Of a stretch of DNA of 36,922 nucleotides, positions 8,049 through 18,913 are shown piece by piece. The stretch is from Faecalimonas sp. (GTDB taxonomy: Bacteria; Bacillota; Clostridia; Lachnospirales; Lachnospiraceae). Each line of letters starts with the position of its first letter. Position 1 is the stretch's first letter. Location: NCBI GenBank assembly GCA_020024645.1, contig JAHHTN010000015.1, forward strand, positions 1 through 36,922, in the 5' to 3' direction. The notes beneath the pieces are model-generated. The model ran no database searches. It saw only the letters and a list, made by a program, of their open reading frames with translations, and had not been told where the DNA came from. Made by a program: the position numbers and the translations under genes.

Positions 8049-9035
8049 ATGAAAAGTCTGAATGAAGATTTAAAGGCGGGGAAATTTAAACAGATTTATC
8101 TTCTGTTTGGAGAAGAAAATTATTTAAAGAAACAATATAAAGCTAGACTGATGAAGGCACTTATTTCCGATGAAGATACGATGAATTATGCTTACTATGA
8201 AGGAAAAGGAATTGATATAAAAGAAATCATTGATTTGGCAGAAACAATGCCATTTTTTAGTACATGTAGATTGATTGTCGTTGAAAATTCCGGATTTTTT
8301 AAAAATGCCACACCAGAACTTGCGGAATATATAAAAAACATTCCTGAAACGACCTATTTCATTTTTGTGGAAAAGGAACTAGATAAAAGGGGGAAATTAT
8401 ATAAAGCAGTAAAAGATAAAGGTCGAGTAGTAGAACTTGCTAAACAAGATGAGAAAACGTTGATGCGTTGGATTTATGGAAATGTAAAAAAAGAAGGGAA
8501 GCAGATTACAGAATCAACGATTCGATACATATTAGCAAAGTGTGGAACAGATATGGAAAACTTGCAAAAAGAAATGGAAAAACTTTTTTGCTATACTTTA
8601 GATAAAGACGTTATTGAATTAGAAGATATAGATACAATTTGTACTACACAGATTACAAATGAGATTTTTGATATGGTAAATGCAGTTGCAGAGAAAAAAC
8701 AGAGGAGAGCGTTGGATAGATATTATGATTTGTTGGCGTTGAAGGAACCAGCAATGCGAATCCTATATCTTCTTTCTAGGCAATTTCGCTTATTAATGGA
8801 AGTAAAAGAGATGATAGAGCAAGGGTATAATAAAAAAGAAATTGCATCTAAAGCAGGATTACATCCTTTTGCAGTAGGAAAATATATAGAGCAGTCAAGA
8901 CGATTTTCACAAAAAGAACTCAGAAGTATTTTGGAAGAAAGTGTAGATATAGAAGAACGGGTAAAGACAGGACGATTAGGAGATGTATTAGCAGTAGAAC
9001 TTTTCATTGTCAAATACTCTTCGAATAGTGTATAA
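8049..9035 (+). CDS. holA: DNA polymerase III subunit delta (clamp loader)
   Basis: A 328-residue protein of the usual HolA length. The N-terminal AAA+-like part has the family phrase IYLLFGEENYLKKQY and YYEGKGIDIKEI; the middle contains LAKCGTDMENLQKEMEKL; the C-terminal helical collar has EPAMRILYLLSRQFRLLMEVKE and the ending ELFIVKYS. Delta opens the sliding clamp in the replication clamp loader. It follows comEC closely, the common Firmicutes order. In many Firmicutes rpsT and gpr lie between holA and lepA; here they do not. Confidence 0.95.
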   Translation: MKSLNEDLKAGKFKQIYLLFGEENYLKKQYKARLMKALISDEDTMNYAYYEGKGIDIKEIIDLAETMPFFSTCRLIVVENSGFFKNATPELAEYIKNIPETTYFIFVEKELDKRGKLYKAVKDKGRVVELAKQDEKTLMRWIYGNVKKEGKQITESTIRYILAKCGTDMENLQKEMEKLFCYTLDKDVIELEDIDTICTTQITNEIFDMVNAVAEKKQRRALDRYYDLLALKEPAMRILYLLSRQFRLLMEVKEMIEQGYNKKEIASKAGLHPFAVGKYIEQSRRFSQKELRSILEESVDIEERVKTGRLGDVLAVELFIVKYSSNSV

Positions 9036-9036
9036 T
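9007..9036 (+). promoter_or_regulatory. sigma-A type promoter for lepA inside the holA 3' end
   Basis: TTGTCA (9007-9012), an 18-nt spacer and a consensus TATAAT (9031-9036). The -10 overlaps the holA stop codon, giving lepA its own promoter. Confidence 0.55.
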
Positions 9037-9070
9037 AATCAATTAGATTAGAGTAATTGGAGGAACAAAC

Positions 9071-10885
9071 GTGGCAGGAATAGAACAGAGTAAAATACGA
9101 AATTTTTGCATTATTGCACATATAGATCATGGCAAGTCGACTTTGGCAGACCGTATTATTGAAAAGACAGGACTTTTGACAAGCAGAGAAATGCAATCGC
9201 AAGTTCTCGATAATATGGAATTGGAAAGAGAACGTGGAATTACAATTAAAGCACAGACGGTTCGTACCGTATATCGTGCAAAAAATGGTGAAGAATATAT
9301 TTTTAACTTAATTGATACACCAGGACATGTGGATTTTAATTATGAGGTGTCAAGAAGTCTTGCTGCTTGTGATGGCGCAATTCTTGTAGTTGATGCTGCA
9401 CAAGGGGTGGAAGCACAGACATTAGCTAATGTATATTTGGCATTAGATCATGATTTAGATGTCATGCCAGTTATCAATAAAGTAGATTTGCCGAGTGCAG
9501 AACCTGAACGTGTTATTGAAGAGATTGAAGATGTTATTGGAATTGAAGCAGAAGACGCCCCACGCATTTCGGCAAAAACAGGATTAAATGTAGATGAGGT
9601 GTTGGAACAGATTGTACAGAAAATTCCTGCACCTACAGGAGATGTAAAGGCTCCTTTACAAGCATTGATTTTTGATTCTGTATATGATTCATATAAAGGA
9701 GTTATTGTATTTTGTAGAATTAAAGAAGGAACAGTGAAAAAAGGTACAACAATTCAGATGATGGCGACAGGTGCAAAGGCTGAGGTCGTTGAAGTTGGAT
9801 ATTTTGGTGCAGGACAGTTTATTCCTTGTGATGAATTAAATGCTGGAATGGTTGGTTATATTACAGCAAGCCTTAAAAATGTAAAAGATACACGAGTAGG
9901 GGATACGATTACAAATGCAGCAAACCCTTGTAAAGAAGCACTTCCAGGATATAAGAAAGTACAGCCAATGGTGTATTGTGGTATGTATCCAGCAGATGGA
10001 GCAAAATATCAAGATTTGAGAGATGCTTTGGAAAAGTTGCAGTTAAATGATGCTGCGCTTCAATTTGAGCCAGAAACTTCTATTGCATTAGGGTTTGGTT
10101 TTCGTTGCGGATTTTTAGGTCTTCTTCATTTGGAAATTATCCAAGAACGTTTAGAGAGAGAATATAATTTGGATTTAGTAACAACAGCGCCGGGGGTTAT
10201 TTACAAAGTGCATAAAACAAACGGGGAAGTTATTGATTTGACAAATCCATCAAATCTTCCAGATCCTGCTGAAATAGATTATATGGAAGAACCTATGGTA
10301 AAAGCTGAAATTATGGTTACTTCTGAATTTATTGGGGCGATAATGGATCTTTGTCAAGAAAGACGAGGAGTATATCAAGGAATGGAATATATTGAGGAAA
10401 CAAGAGCGGTTCTTCAGTATCATCTACCATTAAATGAGATTATTTATGATTTCTTTGATGCATTAAAATCCCGTTCAAGAGGATATGCTTCTTTTGATTA
10501 TGAAATGCTTGGTTACGAAAAATCAGAATTGGTTAAATTGGATATCCTTATTAATAAAGAAGAAGTAGATGCATTATCTTTCATTGTGTTTAGCGGAAGT
10601 GCTTATGAACGTGGAAGAAAAATGTGTGAAAAGTTGAAGGAAGAAATACCAAGACAGTTGTTTGAAATACCAATACAGGCTGCAGTGGGAAGTAAAATTA
10701 TTGCAAGGGAAACAGTAAAAGCAATGCGTAAAGATGTACTTGCAAAATGTTACGGAGGAGATATTTCCCGTAAAAGAAAATTGTTAGAAAAACAAAAAGA
10801 AGGAAAGAAAAGAATGCGTCAGGTGGGAAATGTAGAAATTCCACAGAAAGCATTTATGAGTGTGTTGAAATTAGATGATAAATAA
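9071..10885 (+). CDS. lepA: elongation factor 4 (LepA) GTPase
   Basis: A 604-residue translational GTPase starting at GTG 9071 behind GGAGG. It contains the G1 motif AHIDHGKST, the switch region [14 protein letters not shown]3 DTPGHVD, G4 NKVD and G5 SAKTG. Domain II (about 190-280), EF-G III- and V-like domains, and the LepA-specific C-terminal domain ending [17 protein letters not shown] are all present. LepA acts on stalled or assembling ribosomes. Length and domains are normal. Confidence 0.98.
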   Translation: MAGIEQSKIRNFCIIAHIDHGKSTLADRIIEKTGLLTSREMQSQVLDNMELERERGITIKAQTVRTVYRAKNGEEYIFNLIDTPGHVDFNYEVSRSLAACDGAILVVDAAQGVEAQTLANVYLALDHDLDVMPVINKVDLPSAEPERVIEEIEDVIGIEAEDAPRISAKTGLNVDEVLEQIVQKIPAPTGDVKAPLQALIFDSVYDSYKGVIVFCRIKEGTVKKGTTIQMMATGAKAEVVEVGYFGAGQFIPCDELNAGMVGYITASLKNVKDTRVGDTITNAANPCKEALPGYKKVQPMVYCGMYPADGAKYQDLRDALEKLQLNDAALQFEPETSIALGFGFRCGFLGLLHLEIIQERLEREYNLDLVTTAPGVIYKVHKTNGEVIDLTNPSNLPDPAEIDYMEEPMVKAEIMVTSEFIGAIMDLCQERRGVYQGMEYIEETRAVLQYHLPLNEIIYDFFDALKSRSRGYASFDYEMLGYEKSELVKLDILINKEEVDALSFIVFSGSAYERGRKMCEKLKEEIPRQLFEIPIQAAVGSKIIARETVKAMRKDVLAKCYGGDISRKRKLLEKQKEGKKRMRQVGNVEIPQKAFMSVLKLDDK

Positions 10886-10938
10886 CTTTAATTGGGGACG
10901 TAGTAAAATTGAGAAATGCTATGTCCCCAATTAAAGTT
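10884..10938 (+). repeat. long inverted repeat (hairpin) between lepA and hemW
   Basis: Arms 10884-10905 and 10917-10938 pair over 22 bp: the outer 16 bp are perfect and the inner 6 bp include two G-U pairs. The loop is 11 nt. The left arm overlaps the lepA stop codon. A T-rich but interrupted tract follows (TCTTGTTTTT), so it could be a terminator, a processing signal, or a dispersed REP-like palindrome. Confidence 0.75.
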
Positions 10939-10963
10939 AATCTTGTTTTTGGAGAGGATGAAG

Positions 10964-12088
10964 ATGAGAAGAGATTTAGAATTATATATTCATATTCCGT
11001 TTTGTGTTAAAAAGTGTGCATATTGTGATTTCTTATCAGGACCAGCAAATAAAGAAACAATAGAAGAGTATGTACAGGCTCTTATTCGTGAAATAGAGTC
11101 ATTTGAAGGCATGAAAAAGAGGTATCAAGTAGTCACTGTTTTTGTGGGTGGTGGTACACCGTCTGTTTTAGGTGGTAAGCAAATAGAGAGAGTTTTTAGA
11201 GCATTAGGAGAAAAATTTGCAATGGAAAGGGTAAACGAGGTGACAATTGAGGTGAATCCGGGAACGATCTCAAGAGAAAAACTAAGGTCATATAAACGTG
11301 CTGGTATAAATCGAATTAGTTTTGGCTTACAGTCAGCAAACAATGAGGAATTAAAGCAGTTAGGTAGAATACATACATATGAAGAGTTTTTAGAAAGTTA
11401 TATGTTAGCTAGAGCAGAGGGGTTTGATAATATTAATATTGATTTAATTTCTGCTATTCCCAATCAGACAGTAGAAAGTTGGAAAAGTACAGTGGATAAG
11501 GTTTTGGAATTGAAACCAGAACATATTTCGGCATATAGTTTGATTCTAGAAGAGGGAACACCCTTTGAAAAAATGTATGGTGAGGATGGTTGTAGAAAAG
11601 AAGAACTTCCAGATGAAGAAGAAGAACGTATGATTTATCAAAAAACGAAAGAGTGGTTTAAGGAAGCGGGATATGAACGGTATGAAATTTCTAACTATGC
11701 AAAGAAAGGGTACGACTGTAAACACAATCTTGGTTATTGGCAAAGAAAAGAGTATTTAGGTTTAGGACTTGGAGCATCTTCTCTTATAGGAAATGTACGT
11801 TTTCAGAATACGGAAGAAATGAACAAATATTTAGAAACTTCAGCTGATGTAGAAAAAAGAAAACAGAATGAGGAAATATTGACAAAAGAGGAAGAGCTAG
11901 AGGAAATGATTTTTTTGGGGTTGCGAAAAATGGAAGGAATTTTAAAAGAGGAAGTAGAAACTTTTTGTGGAGAGCAAATAGAAAAGATGATTTCTCAAGG
12001 ATTTTTGGAAGAGATAAAAGGGAGAGTTCGTTTGACAGATAAAGGAATTGATATAAGTAACTACGTGTTTGCAGAACTATTATCGTAA
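10964..12088 (+). CDS. hemW: HemW, radical SAM heme chaperone (HemN-like)
   Basis: 374 residues from ATG 10964, chosen because GGAGAGG (10951-10957) sits 6 nt upstream; the frame is open further up to 10916, through the hairpin. The motif IPFCVKKCAYCDF (CxxxCxxC) and VFVGGGTPS are radical SAM signatures, and SFGLQSANNEELKQLGR, INIDLISAIPNQT and HISAYSLILEEGTPF are typical HemW/HemN segments. The C-terminal HemN domain has EEMIFLGLRKMEGI. The single Cys following the motif as CDF, rather than CxxCxC, separates HemW from true coproporphyrinogen dehydrogenase. HemW is thought to insert heme into respiratory enzymes. It follows lepA and precedes the hrcA region, a conserved clostridial order. Confidence 0.93.
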   Translation: MRRDLELYIHIPFCVKKCAYCDFLSGPANKETIEEYVQALIREIESFEGMKKRYQVVTVFVGGGTPSVLGGKQIERVFRALGEKFAMERVNEVTIEVNPGTISREKLRSYKRAGINRISFGLQSANNEELKQLGRIHTYEEFLESYMLARAEGFDNINIDLISAIPNQTVESWKSTVDKVLELKPEHISAYSLILEEGTPFEKMYGEDGCRKEELPDEEEERMIYQKTKEWFKEAGYERYEISNYAKKGYDCKHNLGYWQRKEYLGLGLGASSLIGNVRFQNTEEMNKYLETSADVEKRKQNEEILTKEEELEEMIFLGLRKMEGILKEEVETFCGEQIEKMISQGFLEEIKGRVRLTDKGIDISNYVFAELLS

Positions 12089-12115
12089 ATATATGTGGAA
12101 ATAATTGATAATTTA

Positions 12116-12158
12116 ATTATATCTATTTTTTGATGCCACTATTTAAGATAGATATAAT
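12116..12158 (+). promoter_or_regulatory. promoter with operator-like inverted repeat for the FMN dehydrogenase
   Basis: TTGATG (12130-12135), a 17-nt spacer and TATAAT (12153-12158) form a strong promoter. An 11-bp perfect inverted repeat, ATTATATCTAT (12116-12126) and ATAGATATAAT (12148-12158), brackets the -35 and covers the -10, as an operator might. The AT-rich left part followed by T(6) could alternatively help end the hemW transcript. Confidence 0.55.
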
Positions 12159-12199
12159 GTATTTTATAAAATGATGATAACTAAAAAGGAGAGAGAAAC

Positions 12200-13219
12200 A
12201 TGGTATATAATGAAGTGTTAGAACAAGCTAGACAGGAAGTGGGACCGTATTGTAAGGCTTGTCCAGTATGTAATGGAAAAGCGTGTAAAAATCAGATGCC
12301 AGGACCAGGAGCAAAAGGAATAGGAGATACAGCTATACGTAATTATGAAAAATGGAAAGAAATTCGTTTGCAAATGGATACAATTGGAAAAAATCAAAAA
12401 GCAGATACAACTCTTAATATTTTTGGGAAAACTTTTCGTTATCCGCTATTTGCGGGGCCGGTAGGTGCAGTCAATTTACATTACGGAAAAAAATATAATG
12501 ATGAATCTTACAATAACATTTTAGTTTCGGCTTGTGCAGAAGCGGGAATTGTTGCTATGACAGGGGATGGTGTAAATGATAATGTTATGAAGGTTGCTAC
12601 AGAAGCAATAAGAAAAGCTAATGGAATCGGGATACCGACAGTCAAACCATGGGATATGGAAAAAATAAAAGAAAAAATGCAATTGGCAGATGCGTCAGGG
12701 GCGTTTGCAGTGGCAATGGACATAGATGCAGCAGGGTTACCATTTTTACAGGCGGAAAAATTAGGAGCAGGAAGAAAATCTGTAGAGGAGTTACATCTCA
12801 TTGCAAAAAGTACATATGCTCCGTTTATTGTAAAAGGAGTAATGACCGTTCGAGGAGCACTAAAGGCAGAGGCTGCGGGAGCGGATGCGATTGTAGTTTC
12901 AAATCATGGTGGAAGAGTACTGGATCAATGTCCAGCGACAGCCGAAGTGCTTGAAGAAATTGCAAATGCAGTTAAAGGAAAGCTAAAAATATTTGTAGAT
13001 GGTGGTATCCGTTCGGGAACAGATATCTTTAAGGCAATTGCTTTAGGAGCAGACGGAGTAATTATTTGCAGACCTTTTGTAACCGCGTTATATGGTGGTG
13101 GAGAAGAAGGAGTAAAATTATATATAAATAAGATAGGACAGGAACTCACAGATGCAATGGAAATGTGTGGTGCAAATTCTTTGAAAGACATTACGAAAGA
13201 AATGATTTGGCGTTCTTAA
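12200..13219 (+). CDS. FMN-dependent alpha-hydroxy-acid dehydrogenase/oxidase with N-terminal Cys cluster
   Basis: A 339-residue TIM-barrel flavoprotein. FMN_dh signatures include PLFAGPVGAVN near the N-terminus, the Lys of PFIVKGVMT, the catalytic-site IVVSNHGGRVLDQ (active His) and the phosphate-binding VDGGIRSGTDIFKAIALGAD. These enzymes oxidise L-lactate or other 2-hydroxy acids. An unusual N-terminal feature is four closely spaced cysteines (Cys 18, 21, 24, 29; CxxCxxCxxxxC), which could hold an iron-sulfur cluster or zinc (inference). It is a single-gene unit with its own promoter and terminator. The substrate is not readable from the sequence. Confidence 0.88.
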   Translation: MVYNEVLEQARQEVGPYCKACPVCNGKACKNQMPGPGAKGIGDTAIRNYEKWKEIRLQMDTIGKNQKADTTLNIFGKTFRYPLFAGPVGAVNLHYGKKYNDESYNNILVSACAEAGIVAMTGDGVNDNVMKVATEAIRKANGIGIPTVKPWDMEKIKEKMQLADASGAFAVAMDIDAAGLPFLQAEKLGAGRKSVEELHLIAKSTYAPFIVKGVMTVRGALKAEAAGADAIVVSNHGGRVLDQCPATAEVLEEIANAVKGKLKIFVDGGIRSGTDIFKAIALGADGVIICRPFVTALYGGGEEGVKLYINKIGQELTDAMEMCGANSLKDITKEMIWRS

Positions 13220-13250
13220 AAAAAGATATGGGGAAACCCATATCTTTTTC
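13220..13250 (+). terminator. intrinsic terminator after FMN dehydrogenase
   Basis: AAAAAGATATGGG (13220-13232) pairs perfectly with CCCATATCTTTTT (13237-13249) around a GAAA tetraloop and ends in T(5). It begins right at the stop codon. The A-rich left flank would let it work on the other strand as well. Confidence 0.92.
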
Positions 13251-13282
13251 TTATCAAAACTATAAAAAATATATAAACACTG

Positions 13283-13311
13283 TTGACAAACGAAAAACAT
13301 AGTGCTATCTT
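13283..13311 (+). promoter_or_regulatory. sigma-A promoter of the heat-shock operon
   Basis: A consensus TTGACA (13283-13288), a 17-nt spacer and TATCTT (13306-13311) lie just upstream of the CIRCE element, so HrcA bound there would block the start region. Confidence 0.8.
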
Positions 13312-13326
13312 AATATTCGTAAGGTG

Positions 13327-13353
13327 TTAGCACTCGAAAGTTATGAGTGCTAA
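13327..13353 (+). promoter_or_regulatory. CIRCE operator (HrcA binding site)
   Basis: A perfect match to the CIRCE consensus, TTAGCACTC-N9-GAGTGCTAA, located between the promoter and hrcA. HrcA, encoded directly downstream, represses from this site and is released on heat shock as GroEL becomes occupied. Confidence 0.98.
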
Positions 13354-13375
13354 TAAAAGGAATAGGAGGTAAAAG

Positions 13376-14419
13376 ATGAAGTCGAATCAGGAACTAGATG
13401 CGAGAAAGATGAAGATTCTCCAAACAATCATCAAAACGTATTTAGAAACAGGTGAACCGGTTGGCTCAAGGACAATTTCAAAGTATACAGACTTGAATTT
13501 GAGTTCTGCGACGATAAGAAATGAAATGGCTGATTTGGAAGATTTGGGCTACATTATTCAACCTCATACATCAGCAGGAAGAATTCCTTCGGACAAAGGA
13601 TATCGGCTTTATGTTGATATGCTGATGGAAGAAAAAGAGCAGGAAGTCACTGGTATGAAAGAACAGATGCTTGAAAAAGCAGATAAGATGGAACAATTAC
13701 TAAAGCAGGTGGCGAAGGTGTTGGCAAATAGCACCAATTATGCAACGATGATTTCTGCTCCAACTTGTAATAGGAATAAACTAAAATTCATTCAACTATC
13801 ACAAGTAGATGAAAATCAGATTATTGCTGTTATCGTAATGGAAGGAAATATCATAAAAAATAAGATTGTGACCGTATCAGAGTGTTTAGGAAACGAAACA
13901 TTATTGAAATTAAATATGTTGCTAAATACAAATTTGAACGGAATGTCTATTGAAGAAATCAATCTAGGGATGATAGCCAGATTGAAAGAACAAGCAGGTA
14001 TTCACAGCAAAGTCATTAGTGAAGTGCTAGATGCAGTTGCTGAAGCGATACAGATAGATAATGATTTGGAAATCTACACAAGTGGGGCAACCAATATTTT
14101 TAAATATCCTGAATTGAGTGATAATCAAAGTGCGCAAGAAATTATTAGTGCATTTGAGGAAAAACAACAATTGGCAAGTCTTGTGACAGAAACGCTTTCT
14201 AGCGAAGATAACAAAGGTATTCAGGTATATATAGGAAATGAAACACCTGTACACACGATGAAAGATTGTAGTGTTGTAACAGCAACATATGAATTAGGAG
14301 AAGGTATGCAGGGAACGATAGGAATTATTGGTCCGAAAAGAATGGATTATGAAAATGTAATGAGGACGCTAAAGACACTGATGGCAGAGTTGGATGCGAT
14401 ATTTCATAAAGAACATTAG
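13376..14419 (+). CDS. hrcA: heat-inducible transcription repressor HrcA
   Basis: A 347-residue protein of normal length. The N-terminal winged helix has the HrcA phrases ILQTIIKTYLETGEPVGSRT, LSSATIRNEMADLEDLGYI and PHTSAGRIPSDKGYRLYVD. A GAF-like and dimerisation region follows, ending GTIGIIGPKRMDYENVM. It binds the CIRCE element directly upstream and so controls its own operon, grpE, dnaK and dnaJ. ATG follows AGGAGGT. Confidence 0.98.
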   Translation: MKSNQELDARKMKILQTIIKTYLETGEPVGSRTISKYTDLNLSSATIRNEMADLEDLGYIIQPHTSAGRIPSDKGYRLYVDMLMEEKEQEVTGMKEQMLEKADKMEQLLKQVAKVLANSTNYATMISAPTCNRNKLKFIQLSQVDENQIIAVIVMEGNIIKNKIVTVSECLGNETLLKLNMLLNTNLNGMSIEEINLGMIARLKEQAGIHSKVISEVLDAVAEAIQIDNDLEIYTSGATNIFKYPELSDNQSAQEIISAFEEKQQLASLVTETLSSEDNKGIQVYIGNETPVHTMKDCSVVTATYELGEGMQGTIGIIGPKRMDYENVMRTLKTLMAELDAIFHKEH

Positions 14420-14434
14420 AAAGGTGGAATACCG

Positions 14435-15058
14435 GTGGAAAAAAAGATGAGTAATGAAGAAATGGTAAAAGAGGCTGTGGAAGAGGCAAAGAAAAATGCT
14501 CAGACAGAAAGTAAAGAAACAGAAGAAACCGTCGAAGAAGTAGAGGCAGAGGTAGAAGAAACAGAATCGACTGAGGAAGATAAAAAAGATAAAAAGTTAT
14601 TTAAACGCAAACCCAAGAAAGATAAGAAAGACGAGCAAATCGAAGACTTGACAGATAAACTTACAAGACAGATGGCAGAGTTTGATAATTATCGCAAGCG
14701 TACAGAAAAAGAAAAAACAGTAATGTACGAAATTGGAGCGAAAGAGGTAGTTGAAAAAATCTTACCAGTCGTAGATAACTTTGAAAGAGGGTTGACAGCA
14801 GTTCCAGACGAGCAAAAAGAAGATTCTTTTGTAGCTGGTATGGAAATGATTTATAAACAAATTATGACTACATTGGAAGAAATTGGAGTGAAGCCAATTG
14901 AAGCAGTAGGAAAAGAGTTTAATCCTGATTTTCATAATGCGGTGATGCATATTGAGGATGAAGAACTTGGAGAAAATATTGTGGCGGAAGAATTTCAAAA
15001 AGGATATATGTATAAAGAAAGTGTAGTACGTCATAGTATGGTAAAAGTAGCTAACTAA
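14435..15058 (+). CDS. grpE: GrpE nucleotide exchange factor
   Basis: 207 residues from GTG 14435, preferred over ATG 14447 because AAGGTGG (14421-14427) is 7 nt upstream. The first 65 residues are highly charged (Glu-rich then Lys-rich), followed by the long coiled coil (about 70-110, RQMAEFDNYRKRTEKEK) and the beta domain with the signature HNAVMHIEDEELGENIVAEE, FQKGYMYKESVVRHSMVKV. It releases ADP from DnaK. It lies 15 nt after hrcA in the CIRCE operon. Confidence 0.97.
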   Translation: MEKKMSNEEMVKEAVEEAKKNAQTESKETEETVEEVEAEVEETESTEEDKKDKKLFKRKPKKDKKDEQIEDLTDKLTRQMAEFDNYRKRTEKEKTVMYEIGAKEVVEKILPVVDNFERGLTAVPDEQKEDSFVAGMEMIYKQIMTTLEEIGVKPIEAVGKEFNPDFHNAVMHIEDEELGENIVAEEFQKGYMYKESVVRHSMVKVAN

Positions 15059-15105
15059 GCAATTAGAAATGTATAGAACTTTATAAATAGTATATAGTAA
15101 TTTAG

Positions 15106-16986
<1,881 letters not shown>

Positions 16987-17012
16987 TTTCAATAAAAAAT
17001 AAGTAAAAAGTT

Positions 17013-17056
17013 GTTCTGCGGAATTTGAGGAAGTTCAGATTTCGCAGAACTTCCTT
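17013..17056 (+). promoter_or_regulatory. two mutually exclusive hairpins in the dnaK-dnaJ spacer
   Basis: Hairpin 1 pairs GTTCTGCGGAA (17013-17023) with TTTCGCAGAAC (17040-17050; one G-U pair). Hairpin 2 pairs AGGAAGTTC (17028-17036) with GAACTTCCT (17047-17055). They share 17047-17050 and cannot form together. No clean T-run follows, so this looks more like an mRNA processing or stability element than a terminator. Confidence 0.6.
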
Positions 17057-17084
17057 GTAAATAAATATGAAAGGTAGATAAAAA

Positions 17085-18275
17085 ATGGCTGAAACAAAAA
17101 GAGATTATTATGAAGTGTTGGGAGTTGACAGAAATGCTGATGATGCAACACTGAAAAAAGCATATAGAGTATTAGCCAAAAAATATCATCCTGATATGAA
17201 TCCGGGAGATGCAGAGGCAGAGAAAAAATTTAAAGAGGCTTCAGAAGCGTATGCCGTGTTAAGTGATGCAGAAAAACGTCGTCAATATGATCAGTTTGGA
17301 CATGCTGCATTTGAAGGAGGCGGTGCAGGAGGAGCAGGAGGCTTCGGTGGATTTAGCAGCGCTGATTTTGGGGATATTTTCGGAGATATTTTTGGAGATT
17401 TCTTTGGTGGAAGTGGACGACGTTCAGGTCGTGCAAATAATGGGCCAATGAAAGGTGCGAATGTTCGCAAAGGAGTTCGTATTACATTTGAAGAGGCAGT
17501 TTTTGGTTGTGAAAAAGAATTAGAAGTTATTTTAAAAGAGCCTTGTAAAACATGTAATGGAACTGGAGCTAAACCAGGAACAAGCCCTGAAACTTGCTCA
17601 AAATGTGGAGGAAAAGGCCAGGTTGTTTATACACAACAATCTTTCTTTGGAACAGTTCAAAATGTACAAACTTGTCCAGATTGCCATGGAAGCGGAAAAA
17701 TTATTAGAGAAAAATGTTCAGAGTGTAGCGGAACAGGTTATATTTCTGTTAAAAAGACAATTAAAGTGTCTATTCCTGCAGGGATTGACAATGGTCAAAG
17801 TGTAAGGATTCGTGATAAAGGTGAACCAGGAGTGAATGGAGGTCCTAGAGGAGATTTACTTGTGGAAGTTACTGTATCTAGACATCCTATTTTCCAAAGA
17901 CAAGATGTACATATTTTTTCAACAGCACCAATTACATTTGCACAAGCAACTTTAGGTGGAGATGTTCGTATTAAAACAGTTGATGGAGATGTGCTTTATA
18001 CGGTAAAACCAGGAACAAAGACGGATACAAAAGTGCGATTAAAAGGAAAAGGTGTTCCTTCTCTTCGTAATCCACAACTTCGTGGTGACCACTATGTAAC
18101 GTTAGTGATTCAGACACCAGAAAAACTAAGTGCAGAAGCAAAAGAGGCACTTCGTAAATTTGATGCATTAACAGGAAATTCTTTGCATCAAGAAGAAACA
18201 ACGGTGGAAGAGGAAAAGAAAAAGCCGAAGAAAAAAGGATTTATGGATAAATTAAAAGAAACTTTTGAGGATTAA
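17085..18275 (+). CDS. dnaJ: co-chaperone DnaJ (Hsp40, type I)
   Basis: A 396-residue class I DnaJ. The J domain occupies residues 5-70 with the YHPD variant of the HPD motif. A Gly/Phe region follows (about 78-112). The zinc domain has four CxxCxGxG repeats ([32 protein letters not shown]) at about 150-220. The two C-terminal substrate domains follow, with a Lys-rich tail. It stimulates DnaK ATPase and delivers substrates. It is separated from dnaK by a structured 98-nt spacer. Confidence 0.98.
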   Translation: MAETKRDYYEVLGVDRNADDATLKKAYRVLAKKYHPDMNPGDAEAEKKFKEASEAYAVLSDAEKRRQYDQFGHAAFEGGGAGGAGGFGGFSSADFGDIFGDIFGDFFGGSGRRSGRANNGPMKGANVRKGVRITFEEAVFGCEKELEVILKEPCKTCNGTGAKPGTSPETCSKCGGKGQVVYTQQSFFGTVQNVQTCPDCHGSGKIIREKCSECSGTGYISVKKTIKVSIPAGIDNGQSVRIRDKGEPGVNGGPRGDLLVEVTVSRHPIFQRQDVHIFSTAPITFAQATLGGDVRIKTVDGDVLYTVKPGTKTDTKVRLKGKGVPSLRNPQLRGDHYVTLVIQTPEKLSAEAKEALRKFDALTGNSLHQEETTVEEEKKKPKKKGFMDKLKETFED

Positions 18276-18276
18276 A

Positions 18277-18804
18277 ATGAAAGAACAAATTGCGTGTCGC
18301 AAGGCGAGAGAGTCTGATTTATCGAAAATAATGGGAATCATTGAAGATGCGAGAGTATTTATGCGCAAGTTTGATATGGATCAGTGGCAGGGTGGTTATC
18401 CAAATGAAGATGTGTTTAGACAGGATATTACTTTAGGAGAATGTTATGTAGCGGTTTGTGACTCTGAAATAGCAGGTGTTATGATTGTGTCAACTGTTCC
18501 TGAAGTGTGTTATGAAGAAATAGTTGGACAAGGATGGTTAACAGATCAACAGGCGTATATGACCATTCATCGTATGGCGGTGTCTGAAAAGTATCGTGGG
18601 AAAAAGATTGCGGAAAGAATGATTTCTTTTGCAGAAAGAATATGCATGGAACAAAATCGGAAAAGTCTTAGAGTAGATACACATAAGAAAAATTTGGCTA
18701 TGAAGAGTTTTTTAGAAAAGCAAGGTTTTTCTTATTGTGGAATAGTAGATTATAAAAATACTGCAGGGGATACTTTGCGTGTAGCATATGAAAAGTTAAA
18801 TTAA
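18277..18804 (+). CDS. GNAT-family N-acetyltransferase
   Basis: 175 residues from ATG 18277, preceded by GAGG within the end of dnaJ; the spacing to the dnaJ stop is one base, so it is probably co-translated. The GNAT core shows IHRMAVSEKYRGKKIAERMI (beta4 and the R/Q-x-x-G-x-G/A-like acetyl-CoA loop, here YRGKKIA), RVDTHKKNLAMKSFLEKQGF and a C-terminal strand. The DQWQGGYP segment recurs in a clostridial GNAT subgroup. The substrate is unknown. It closes the heat-shock operon, which may mean a stress link or simple gene hitch-hiking. Confidence 0.85.
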   Translation: MKEQIACRKARESDLSKIMGIIEDARVFMRKFDMDQWQGGYPNEDVFRQDITLGECYVAVCDSEIAGVMIVSTVPEVCYEEIVGQGWLTDQQAYMTIHRMAVSEKYRGKKIAERMISFAERICMEQNRKSLRVDTHKKNLAMKSFLEKQGFSYCGIVDYKNTAGDTLRVAYEKLN

Positions 18805-18807
18805 AAG

Positions 18808-18850
18808 TTTCCTAAATGCTAGGTGGATGTGTGGCATTTAGGAAATTTTT
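18808..18850 (+). terminator. strong intrinsic terminator of the heat-shock operon
   Basis: TTTCCTAAATGC (18808-18819) pairs perfectly with GCATTTAGGAAA (18834-18845), 14-nt loop, followed by T(5). Confidence 0.93.
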
Positions 18851-18913
18851 ATGTAAAGGGAATAGATTTTTTGATTCCTTTCATGTAGAATAAGAAACAA
18901 GTGAGGTGAAAAG

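Noticed and set aside
12649-12954. Lys/Arg/Ser-rich frame on the plus strand inside the FMN dehydrogenase
   Set aside because: It lies fully within a well-conserved enzyme in another frame and has no family resemblance or ribosome-binding site.
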